In this document: piece after piece, positions 5,569 through 11,476 of the stretch
Numbering within the stretch: position 1 is the first letter of the stretch
Layout: every line of letters begins with the position of its first letter
Assembly: GCA_009785545.1 (NCBI GenBank)
Contig: WQWD01000049.1
Location: 1-11,476, forward strand
Length of the DNA stretch: 11,476 bases
DNA from: Treponema sp.
GTDB lineage: Bacteria; Spirochaetota; Spirochaetia; Treponematales; Breznakiellaceae
Reading direction: 5' to 3'
The notes under the pieces: model-generated
The model's database searches: none
Told to the model about the DNA's origin: nothing
What the model saw: only the letters and a program-made list of their open reading frames with translations
Made by a program: the position numbers and the translations under genes

Positions 5569-6704
5569 CTTTTTACCTCGACAATGTAGCCGTCAAGGGC
5601 ACTCCATGAAAGATATACCGAATCTTTCCAGCGAATATCCGGCCCTTCGTCGGAGTAATTGGCGTGTTGTTTAATTACCCTGATAAGCGTTCTGTCGGTA
5701 ACTTGAACATAAAACTTTGTTTGGAATCCCGAGTAGATGGGTTCATCGACAGTTCCCTTTAATAGGTTGATGTCATCACGTTTGGTTGCGGGTTTTTCTT
5801 TTGTTATCACGATTTTTTCCGGCCTGACTGTGACGCTTACTTTTTGCCCTTCGTGGATTTCATCGACATCTGTTACTTTGATTATTCCCAATTCGGGGAT
5901 TTCAACTTCGGCGAGATATTCGGTTTCTCCCTCAAAGTCATGGAGCTTAACCTTTTCCACTTTTACGATAGTGCCGTTAAAAAGGTTGGTGTCGCCGATA
6001 AATTTTGCGACAAAGTCTTTGGAAGGGCTTTCGTAAATTTCATGGGGAGTGCCCATTTGTAAAATAACTCCCTGATTCATTACTGCCAGCCTGTCAGAGA
6101 CAGAGAGCGCTTCCTGCTGATCATGAGTTACATATATGAAGGTGATACCGATTTCATCATGAATGCGATCCAGCTCGATCAACATATGCTGACGAAGTTT
6201 TGCGTCAAGCGCTGAAAGCGGCTCATCGAGCAAAAGCACTCGAGGTTCGTTGATAAGCGCACGGGCGATTGCCACGCGCTGCTTCATTCCGCCTGAAAGC
6301 TGAGCCGGTTTTTTGTCGGCGTGGCCTTCAAGGCGCACAAGATGGAGGTACTGCTCAACCTTGGATTTTACTTCCTTGCTTGAAGCTCCCTTTAATCTTG
6401 GGGAAAAGGCGACATTTTCGAATACCGAAAGATGAGGAAAAAGAGCGTAACTCTGAAAAACCGTATTTGTGGGACGTTTATTGGGAGGCAGCGAAAGCAC
6501 GTTGTCTCCGTTAAGGGTTAGAATTCCTTTGTCGGGATGTTCAAAACCGGCAATAATCCGCAGCAGTGTAGTTTTTCCACACCCTGACGGTCCCAACAGG
6601 GAAAAAAACTCTCCCTTTTTAATTTCCATGCTCACATTTTTGAGCACTTCGAAATCACCGAAGGACTTACAAATCCCGTCAATGACAACATTGCTTCCTA
6701 TCAA
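5565..6704 (-). CDS. potA: Polyamine ABC transporter ATPase PotA
   Basis: 379 residues, close to the ~378 of E. coli PotA. This is the ATP-hydrolysing subunit on the cytoplasmic side. Motifs in order: Walker A GPSGCGKT (38-45), Q-loop Gln84, signature LSGGMKQR (136-143), Walker B VLLLDEP (156-162) with catalytic Glu161, and H-loop His194. The C-terminal ~140 residues (from IGDTNLFNG, 236-244) form the TOBE-type regulatory domain, which includes VRPEKIVI (293-300). The start is TTG at 6702-6704, chosen because AGAAGGA lies five bases upstream and no ATG fits the family N-terminus. It is the first gene of the operon, with a ~85-nt leader holding a GC-rich hairpin. All ATPase residues appear intact. 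Confidence 0.95.
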   Translation of the reverse strand: MIGSNVVIDGICKSFGDFEVLKNVSMEIKKGEFFSLLGPSGCGKTTLLRIIAGFEHPDKGILTLNGDNVLSLPPNKRPTNTVFQSYALFPHLSVFENVAFSPRLKGASSKEVKSKVEQYLHLVRLEGHADKKPAQLSGGMKQRVAIARALINEPRVLLLDEPLSALDAKLRQHMLIELDRIHDEIGITFIYVTHDQQEALSVSDRLAVMNQGVILQMGTPHEIYESPSKDFVAKFIGDTNLFNGTIVKVEKVKLHDFEGETEYLAEVEIPELGIIKVTDVDEIHEGQKVSVTVRPEKIVITKEKPATKRDDINLLKGTVDEPIYSGFQTKFYVQVTDRTLIRVIKQHANYSDEGPDIRWKDSVYLSWSALDGYIVEVKS

Positions 6705-6736
6705 TATATTCCTTCTAGCCTCCTTTTTGGAGTGGT

Positions 6737-6755
6737 GCGCCGGGCTCCACGGCGC
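6737..6755 (-). promoter_or_regulatory. GC-rich hairpin in the potA leader
   Basis: GCGCCG (6737-6742) and CGGCGC (6750-6755) form a perfect 6-bp stem with a seven-base loop. It is notably GC-rich for its surroundings and lies 32 bases upstream of the potA TTG, between the promoter and two purine-rich sites (AGGAGG, AGAAGGA). There is no T-run after it, so it is not a classic attenuator. An effect on translation or mRNA stability is only a possibility. Confidence 0.35.
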
Positions 6756-6794
6756 GGCAACAACCCATGCCGTCCAGATTTATCGTCTTAGAGT

Positions 6795-6823
6795 ACAATG
6801 AAGATTTTTAAGAAAAATGTCAA
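6795..6823 (-). promoter_or_regulatory. Promoter of the potABCD operon
   Basis: On the minus strand there is a perfect -35 TTGACA (6818-6823), a 17-nt spacer and a weak -10 CATTGT (6795-6800). Transcription would start near 6788, giving a leader of about 84 nt. A perfect -35 with a poor -10 is the sort of arrangement often seen at regulated promoters. Confidence 0.5.
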
Positions 6824-6877
6824 TAGGTTTTGGAAAAATTTTCACCAAAGGCGGCGGATTTAAATTATAATAGACAC

Positions 6878-6922
6878 AATTGAGGTTGTCCCAAAGACTG
6901 AAGTTTTTGGACAACCTCAATT
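6878..6922. repeat. Palindromic repeat, copy R3
   Basis: The left arm (6878-6899) begins AATTGAGGTTGTCCC; the right arm (6902-6922) ends GGACAACCTCAATT. The arms match over about 20 positions, with one mismatch and one missing base. Compensated changes relative to R1 (GAGGTTGTCC against GGACAACCTC, where R1 has GAGGCTGTCC) keep the stem paired. Confidence 0.85.
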
Positions 6923-6934
6923 AGATACTTATTC

Positions 6935-6971
6935 GAGGCTGTCCCAAAACTTCAGTTTTGGGGACAGCTTC
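6935..6971. repeat. Palindromic repeat, copy R4
   Basis: The left arm is GAGGCTGTCCCAAAACT (6935-6951) and the right arm is AGTTTTGGGGACAGCTTC (6954-6971). There is one extra G and one G-T pair. It is only 12 bases from R3 and in tandem with it. Confidence 0.85.
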
Positions 6972-6984
6972 CTTAGATTTAAAT

Positions 6985-7012
6985 GAAAAAGCGGCATTTA
7001 TGACGCTTTTTC
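6985..7012. terminator. Possible bidirectional terminator between AKR and pot genes
   Basis: GAAAAAGCG (6985-6993) and CGCTTTTTC (7004-7012) form a perfect 9-bp inverted repeat around a ten-base loop. The A5 and T5 tracts flanking a short GC core suit termination in either direction. The GC core is only three pairs, so the call is tentative. Confidence 0.4.
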
Positions 7013-7015
7013 GGA

Positions 7016-7052
7016 AGCCTGTCTCAAAACTGACCGAGTTTTGGGACAGGCT
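7016..7052. repeat. Palindromic repeat, copy R5, abutting the reductase stop codon
   Basis: AGCCTGTCTCAAAACT (7016-7031) pairs with AGTTTTGGGACAGGCT (7037-7052) at 15 of 16 positions around the loop GACCG. The right arm touches the TGA stop of the aldo/keto reductase. The loop matches the start of the R2 loop, so R2 and R5 look like the same subtype. Confidence 0.85.
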
Positions 7053-8020
7053 CATTCTTGATCATTAAAATCAAAAGTCCAGCTAGAAAAAATCTCACCC
7101 AGCTCTTCTGTAAATTCTAAAACACCATACCCTCTGTCCAATGTTTCTATTCTCTGCATTTCTTCTTCTGTTAATTCAAAACCGAATATGTCAAAGTTTT
7201 CCCGTATATGGTTTGGATTGCTTGATCCGGGTATTGCTACGTTTCCTACCTGTAAGTGCCATCTGAGAATTACTTGCGCCGGTGTTTTTCCGTGCGCTTC
7301 GGCAATTTCCGCAATTATTTCATTTTCAAATAAGATATGAGTATTTCCTTGACCGCCGAGTGGAAACCATGAATTTAATACTGTTCCGAATGGTCTTATG
7401 AATTCTCTCATTACAGTTTGATGAAAGAAAGGATTTGATTCTACTTGTAAAACCGCAGGTGGTATTGTCGCTATTTCCATTATTGCGCTAAATTTTTCCT
7501 CATAGAAATTTGAAAGTCCTATAGAACGGACTTTACCTTCATTTACCGCATTCTCCATAACCTTCCATGCTGTAAGATAACTGCCGAATGGTTGATGCAG
7601 CAATAGAAGATCGATGTAATCCACATCCAATCTTGCAAGAGTTTCTTCAATTTCTTCGGCAGCATTATCATAAGAGGTTATCCACAATTTTGTTATGATA
7701 AAAACCTCTTCTCTTGGAACTCCGGACATTCTGATTCCTCTCCCAACCGCACGTTCATTCATATATACATTTGCTGTGTCAATCAATCGAACACCTGCAG
7801 CTAAAGCGTGATAAACAGAATTTTCCGTTTGCTCCGGCGATAACAACCAAGTTCCTAATCCCAAGATGGGCATTTCAATTCCGTTATTTAATAAAACGAC
7901 TTTCCTTTCCATATCAAAAACCCCAACTACAATTTCAGGGTCAGTTTGGGTGACTCTGCACGCAGTCAATGCGGAAACGCAAACAACTAAAGTAAAGATA
8001 ATAAATATTGTTTTTTTCAT
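7052..8020 (-). CDS. Aldo/keto reductase with lipoprotein signal peptide
   Basis: 322 residues. A signal peptide (residues 1-20) ends in the textbook lipobox LTA-Cys21, followed by a short linker. A complete aldo/keto reductase barrel begins at Met37 (MERKVVLLNNGIEMP). The catalytic tetrad is present: Asp81 and Tyr86 in LIDTANVY, Lys111 in ITKLW, His142 in LLLHQPF. Family motifs IGLSNF (167-172) and IPGSSNP (263-269) are clear. In many members the glycine at 265 is a lysine that holds the NADPH 2'-phosphate, so cofactor preference is uncertain. The enzyme would reduce aldehydes or ketones, but its predicted place outside the inner membrane is odd for a nicotinamide-dependent enzyme. The ATG at 8020 is well supported by AGGAGA seven bases upstream; no ribosome site precedes Met37. 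It is monocistronic. Confidence 0.88.
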   Translation of the reverse strand: MKKTIFIIFTLVVCVSALTACRVTQTDPEIVVGVFDMERKVVLLNNGIEMPILGLGTWLLSPEQTENSVYHALAAGVRLIDTANVYMNERAVGRGIRMSGVPREEVFIITKLWITSYDNAAEEIEETLARLDVDYIDLLLLHQPFGSYLTAWKVMENAVNEGKVRSIGLSNFYEEKFSAIMEIATIPPAVLQVESNPFFHQTVMREFIRPFGTVLNSWFPLGGQGNTHILFENEIIAEIAEAHGKTPAQVILRWHLQVGNVAIPGSSNPNHIRENFDIFGFELTEEEMQRIETLDRGYGVLEFTEELGEIFSSWTFDFNDQE

Positions 8021-8045
8021 AACAAATTCTCCTGTTTGTTTTTTT

Positions 8046-8089
8046 ACACTAAAATGTTTGATTATAATATAACATATTAAAATTAGTGT
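8046..8089 (-). promoter_or_regulatory. Reductase promoter region enclosed by an inverted repeat
   Basis: A perfect minus-strand TATAAT lies at 8061-8066, about 40 bases before the start codon; no good -35 is visible. ACACTAA (8046-8052) and TTAGTGT (8083-8089) form a perfect 7-bp inverted repeat framing the -10 box, which could be an operator. Confidence 0.4.
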
Positions 8090-8181
8090 CTACCATAAAA
8101 AGCCCTTGATTTGGGGCAAATTTCTTTGTAAATTGGCGAATTTATGTGTGTATGTGTGTGCAAAAACCGTGTCAAATTCTC

Positions 8182-8209
8182 TTGAATTTTTGTATCTTCC
8201 GTGTATAAT
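8182..8209 (+). promoter_or_regulatory. Promoter of the cyclase-FecR operon
   Basis: TTGAAT (8182-8187), a 16-nt spacer and a perfect TATAAT (8204-8209). Transcription would start near 8216, leaving a ~23-nt leader. The only purine-rich site (AAGGG, 8215-8219) is too far from the ATG to be a good ribosome site, so translation may be weak. A TG-rich run (8145-8160) lies just upstream. Confidence 0.6.
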
Positions 8210-8238
8210 CTTGTAAGGGTAATAAATAACAAACAATT

Positions 8239-10575
8239 ATGAGCCAAAAGAATTTGAAATCCAGAGTCCTTTTTCCCATCGGTACTAAATTAGTAATCAT
8301 CATCACTTTTTTGTTGCTCGCTTCGCTTGGGGCGGTAATTTCTATGGTATCGGCACTGAGCACTCAGGAGGCCCAGCGAACCGCAGAGGTGAACAATTTT
8401 ACCATAAACATTGGGGCCGGTTCGCAGGCAGCAAGTTCATTTAACGGTGTCAGGGAGACGGTGCTTTTTTATCTGGAAATGCTAACTAGGCATTACGCCG
8501 TTGAGCAGGATCCGTACATGGAAAGTTTTTTCTTTAACCACAACCAGAACATAGCGTCAATCGGTCTTATGGGGCGTGAAGTTCCTTCTTTTATCCATAA
8601 CACGCAGTTTTTGGATTCCAATGGCATAGACGTATCTTCTGTTGAAGCGTATTTTGCTTCGTACCATCCGGCCTCTGCTGATACCATGCGATTTTTCAAT
8701 GCTTCGCCCATTTTCCAAACATCTATGCTTACTGCCGTTTTTAAACGCCAGAGCGCAGACGGCGATGAAATGGTAAAAGTGCTTTTTTCCCCTTATGATC
8801 TTTTTGATTCGTTCAGCACGGGGACGAATACCAGTTTTCTTATCAACAATGACGGGAGCCTGCTGTTGCATCCGGATATATTTTTGGTTTTGGGGGGCGC
8901 TAACTTTTATTCCCTTCCCATAGTGGAGTTTATGCTGCGGGAGGGAGACAACAACCGGCAGATTTCCTATGAATACCACGGGGTAATGTATTTTGGCGCT
9001 TATTACCGTCTTGCCGGAACAGACGCTGCGGTTATTACTCTAATACCCCACGATGTAGTGTTTGAGGCAGTCCAAGGCCTTACCAGGCAGAATATATTCC
9101 TTACAGCGGCGGTATTGTTTATCGCTATCAGTTTTATCTGGTTCTTCTCCAAAACTATCAGCAAACCTGCCCGCGTTCTGGCTGATGCGGCTTTGAAGAT
9201 AGAGGAAGGCGATTTTTTGATTAAGCTCACGCCCCAGACACGGGACGAGCTGGGTCTTCTGACAGAAAGTTTCGACAGGATGTCCGGCGCTCTTAATATT
9301 TTTGGCCGCTTTACAAACAAGAGCATAGCGGTGCGAGCTATGCGCGGTGAGATAAACCCAGGCGGCTCTCCCAAACATGCCACAATATTCTTTTCCGATA
9401 TTCGTGGTTTTACCGGAAAAACCGAAAATTTTACGAAGGTATTTGGAGACGAAGCACCCAACCGTGTTGTAGCGTGGCTTAACGACTATTTCAGCCACAT
9501 GATCGACTGCGTCGGAGAAACCAGCGGGGTGGTTGATAAATTTATCGGTGACGCTTTGATGGCTCACTGGGGTACGGCAGCAACTGCCGGAAGCCCCGCC
9601 GAAGATGCATATAACTGCGTAAAAGCCGCTCTGATGATGAGGAATGCCCTATTGGAACTCAACGACCAGCGGGCAAAAAACGATCCCGGCAACCCCGTCA
9701 TACACATGGGGTGCGGCATTAATACCGGCATCGTTATTGCCGGTCAGATTGGCTCGAAAGATCGAATGGAATATACCGTTATAGGCGATGCTGTAAACCT
9801 TGCCAGCCGGGTCGAATCGCTTAACAAGTCTTTTGGGACAGATATTTTAATTACCGAAGATACCTGGAAGCTGGTCAGGGATAAATTTATTACAGAGGAA
9901 ATGCCTCCGGTAACAGTCAAAGGCAAGGAAAAACCGGTACGGGTATTCGCCGTGATAAACTCCATAAATACCGAAGACGGCCCCCGGACTTTGGCGCAGG
10001 TAAGAGAGCTTATGGATATTGAGCCTAGTACCAGCGCCAAGCAGGCTGTTCCATCTATCCTTGATGAAGAAAAAAGCCCACGGGCAACTCAGCTTGCCCA
10101 GGCTACCCGGGTTGCCCAGGCTACCCAAGTTGCCGGAATCGTAATTCCCGCCCCAAGACCCGCGTTGGACTACAGGCAAAAAAGCATATATGGCGGCGGC
10201 GAAAAAACCGGACAAGGCGCAGGCGGCGCAAACGTTCCTGTGATTAAAATGACCTCATTTGGCTCTTCCGCCCTGGTACATGGGCCGGCCGGAAAGCGGG
10301 TTCCTGTTTTCTTTTCCTGGAATATATCCAACTCAGGTTCAGATACCCATGTAATTGTAGAAGTGGCAGAGGATCAGGATTTTAATACCATAGTGGAAGA
10401 CCGGGAATTAATAGGAACAATATCTGTTTCAATTCCTCTGGATGCCGGCACATACTGGTGGAGGGTGTATCCGGTAAATACTGGCAGCCGCAATCCAACG
10501 GCTCAAGAATACCCATCTGGTGTTTTGGTGGTGGACACGAATGATAAAGAAAGAATCAAGATTCACAAAAATTGA
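8239..10575 (+). CDS. Membrane class IIIb adenylate cyclase with Cache sensor, HAMP and extra C-terminal domain
   Basis: 778 residues, making cAMP from ATP. Order: TM1 (~17-38), an external sensor (~41-283) with the Cache signature TNTSFLINNDGSLLLHPD (196-213), TM2 (~284-304), HAMP (~305-355), cyclase domain (~378-572). Catalytic residues are present: metal-binding Asp387 (FFSDIRGF) and Asp438 (FIGDALM), adenine-selecting Lys434 with Thr513 (a class IIIb pair), and transition-state Asn520 and Arg524 (VNLASR). A low-complexity linker with a six-residue repeat (616-633) leads to a C-terminal beta-type domain (~669-767). That domain is homologous to the tail of the next gene product (MTSFGS, FSWN, VIVEVA, YWWR, PSG). 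No further membrane segment exists, so this tail should be cytoplasmic. Family members usually end soon after the cyclase domain. It overlaps the downstream fecR-type gene by 35 nt. Confidence 0.92.
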   Translation: MSQKNLKSRVLFPIGTKLVIIITFLLLASLGAVISMVSALSTQEAQRTAEVNNFTINIGAGSQAASSFNGVRETVLFYLEMLTRHYAVEQDPYMESFFFNHNQNIASIGLMGREVPSFIHNTQFLDSNGIDVSSVEAYFASYHPASADTMRFFNASPIFQTSMLTAVFKRQSADGDEMVKVLFSPYDLFDSFSTGTNTSFLINNDGSLLLHPDIFLVLGGANFYSLPIVEFMLREGDNNRQISYEYHGVMYFGAYYRLAGTDAAVITLIPHDVVFEAVQGLTRQNIFLTAAVLFIAISFIWFFSKTISKPARVLADAALKIEEGDFLIKLTPQTRDELGLLTESFDRMSGALNIFGRFTNKSIAVRAMRGEINPGGSPKHATIFFSDIRGFTGKTENFTKVFGDEAPNRVVAWLNDYFSHMIDCVGETSGVVDKFIGDALMAHWGTAATAGSPAEDAYNCVKAALMMRNALLELNDQRAKNDPGNPVIHMGCGINTGIVIAGQIGSKDRMEYTVIGDAVNLASRVESLNKSFGTDILITEDTWKLVRDKFITEEMPPVTVKGKEKPVRVFAVINSINTEDGPRTLAQVRELMDIEPSTSAKQAVPSILDEEKSPRATQLAQATRVAQATQVAGIVIPAPRPALDYRQKSIYGGGEKTGQGAGGANVPVIKMTSFGSSALVHGPAGKRVPVFFSWNISNSGSDTHVIVEVAEDQDFNTIVEDRELIGTISVSIPLDAGTYWWRVYPVNTGSRNPTAQEYPSGVLVVDTNDKERIKIHKN
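10084..10137 (+). repeat. Three 18-bp tandem units in the cyclase linker
   Basis: Three in-frame 18-bp units encode ATQLAQ, ATRVAQ and ATQVAG. The second and third share GCTACCC and GTTGCC. They form an Ala/Thr/Gln-rich flexible spacer between the cyclase domain and the extra C-terminal domain, and slippage could change its length. Confidence 0.7.
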
Positions 10576-11476
10576 TTATCTAATAATAATTTTCTGCTTC
10601 GTTGGAGCCTGTATTTCCGGAGCGGCGTTTTGGGGGGAGTATAATAACACCCTCGTAAACTTGAACGAAGAGCCTGTGGGAACTATCATCTTCCAAAGGC
10701 GTGTCGCCCAGCGCAGATTTGCAGATCGCCATGTGTGGGACAGGCTGAGGCTGGCTTCGCCTATATACAACGGTGACACGATCCGTACTGTTGATCAGTC
10801 AACGGCCATTATTATTTTCGGCGATGAAGTAACGCACCTGAGCCTGAACGAAAATACGATAATACAGATTTTTTTTGATAACCGGAGCGGAGATGCCCAG
10901 GTCGACTTTATAGAAGGAAATATAGAGGTAACCTCCGAAATCGGAAACCTCATAATTACCAGCGGGGCTTACATCATAGAACTTGACGGTCAGGCTTCAA
11001 TGGAAAAAAACGAAGAAGGGTTTGTATTTCATGTTTCCGAAGGTCAGGCCAGTTTTGACGGAGTTGAGCTGGAGGCGGGCGATGTTATAGCGATGAACCC
11101 TTACGGCGAGATAAATACAAGCCCGCTTATAACCATGACTTCTTTTGGGTCTTTCGCCTCTTTTTTAAGCCCTTTGGGGGAGGCGGCTTCCGTTGCTTTT
11201 TCCTGGAATAGTTTTTTCTTTAATCCCGATACTTATGTGATTGTCGAAGTTGCTGCAGACCGGGGATTTAGCCGCATTGTGGAAACCAGGGAAATAGGCG
11301 CGGTAAATGGCGGCGGCGCTTCATCTGTTTACATATCCCTGGAGCATGGCAATTATTGGTGGCGGGCGTTCCCGGCGGCCGCCGGCAGCAGGACTCCAAT
11401 AAACCGCTTTTCCCCTTCAGGCACGCTGGAAGTGGTTCCCGCCGCTCCGCCACTTCTCCTATCGCCCCCTCATGCG
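10541..11476 (+). CDS. FecR-domain membrane-anchored protein, runs off right edge
   Basis: 312 codons are open to the window end. A short basic N-terminus (MIKKESRFTK) precedes one hydrophobic segment (~13-30) that acts as a signal anchor, putting the rest outside the inner membrane. The FecR-type domain follows: YNGDTIRTVDQSTAIIIFGD (76-95), then LSLNENTIIQI (100-110) and the glycine-turn strands up to DVIAMNPYGEI (181-191). From ~197 to 298 is a beta domain matching the cyclase C-terminus (MTSFGSFAS, FSWN, TYVIVEVAADRGF, NYWWRAFP, SPSGTLEV). The Pro-rich end (AAPPLLLSPP) suggests another domain beyond the window. Classical FecR carries iron signals to a sigma factor, but none is seen here; in treponemes FecR proteins appear as envelope proteins, and one near a cyclase in T. 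pallidum is, as I recall, described as binding fibronectin. The start overlaps the cyclase end by 35 nt, with a weak GGTGG site. Confidence 0.82.
   Translation, partial: MIKKESRFTKIDYLIIIFCFVGACISGAAFWGEYNNTLVNLNEEPVGTIIFQRRVAQRRFADRHVWDRLRLASPIYNGDTIRTVDQSTAIIIFGDEVTHLSLNENTIIQIFFDNRSGDAQVDFIEGNIEVTSEIGNLIITSGAYIIELDGQASMEKNEEGFVFHVSEGQASFDGVELEAGDVIAMNPYGEINTSPLITMTSFGSFASFLSPLGEAASVAFSWNSFFFNPDTYVIVEVAADRGFSRIVETREIGAVNGGGASSVYISLEHGNYWWRAFPAAAGSRTPINRFSPSGTLEVVPAAPPLLLSPPHA

Noticed and set aside
6878..7052. Cluster R3-R5 as the ends of an insertion sequence
   Set aside because: No transposase or other coding sequence lies between the copies, which are within 180 bases of one another. 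They are better described as separate short repeats.
8145..8160. TG-rich run as a phase-variation tract
   Set aside because: TGTGTGTATGTGTGTG is short and interrupted, and lies upstream of the predicted -35 rather than in the spacer or a coding region. Slippage there is unlikely to switch the cyclase gene.
8493..10215. Several minus-strand open frames opposite the cyclase gene
   Set aside because: They overlap one another and a plus-strand gene with full catalytic motifs. They lack recognisable products and ribosome sites, so they are shadows.
10541..10575. The 35-nt gene overlap as a sequencing frameshift that split one protein
   Set aside because: The cyclase reads cleanly through its last domain to a stop, and the next frame begins with an ATG followed by its own basic N-terminus and membrane anchor. 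Two separate proteins fit better than one broken gene.

Overview
The window looks like chromosomal DNA of a spirochaete, most likely a Treponema of the gut-associated kind. This is inferred from gene content, not from a database search. The pointers are relaxed spirochaetal lipoboxes (VIMSC, STSAC), a potA-potB-potC-potD polyamine operon, a TGS-domain nucleoside kinase of treponemal type, and a Cache-HAMP class III adenylate cyclase followed directly by a FecR-domain protein.

Layout. Positions 1-758 (minus) hold the N-terminal 252 codons of the nucleoside kinase. It diverges from a small repeat lipoprotein at 923-1381 (plus). Both have a perfect TATAAT box exactly 6 nt before the ATG, so both are candidates for leaderless transcripts. 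Positions 1391-1580 are a palindrome-rich non-coding block. Next, on the minus strand, come an unrecognised 189-aa gene (1591-2160) and rpmB (2212-2403), separated by tandem 16-bp palindromic units. The polyamine import operon potABCD runs leftward from 6704 to 2564, has a promoter near 6795-6823, and ends in a hairpin at 2522-2550. Positions 6705-7051 hold the pot leader, its promoter and three more palindromic repeats. An aldo/keto reductase carrying a lipoprotein signal peptide lies at 7052-8020 (minus). From 8239 to the right edge (plus) is a signalling pair: the cyclase, then a FecR-domain membrane protein that overlaps it by 35 nt and runs off the window.

Function. PotD captures spermidine or putrescine outside the inner membrane, PotB and PotC form the channel, and PotA powers uptake. 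The cyclase probably senses a small ligand through its Cache domain and makes cAMP. The FecR protein is likely its co-expressed envelope partner.

Most notable points. A family of five GAGGCTGTCCCAAAACT palindromes sits between genes, one copy carrying a second palindrome nested in its loop. The C-terminal domain of the cyclase is clearly homologous to that of the neighbouring FecR protein, yet predicted topology puts the two copies on opposite sides of the membrane. The aldo/keto reductase is predicted to be a lipoprotein. There is no transposase, CRISPR array, tRNA or rRNA that I can support.
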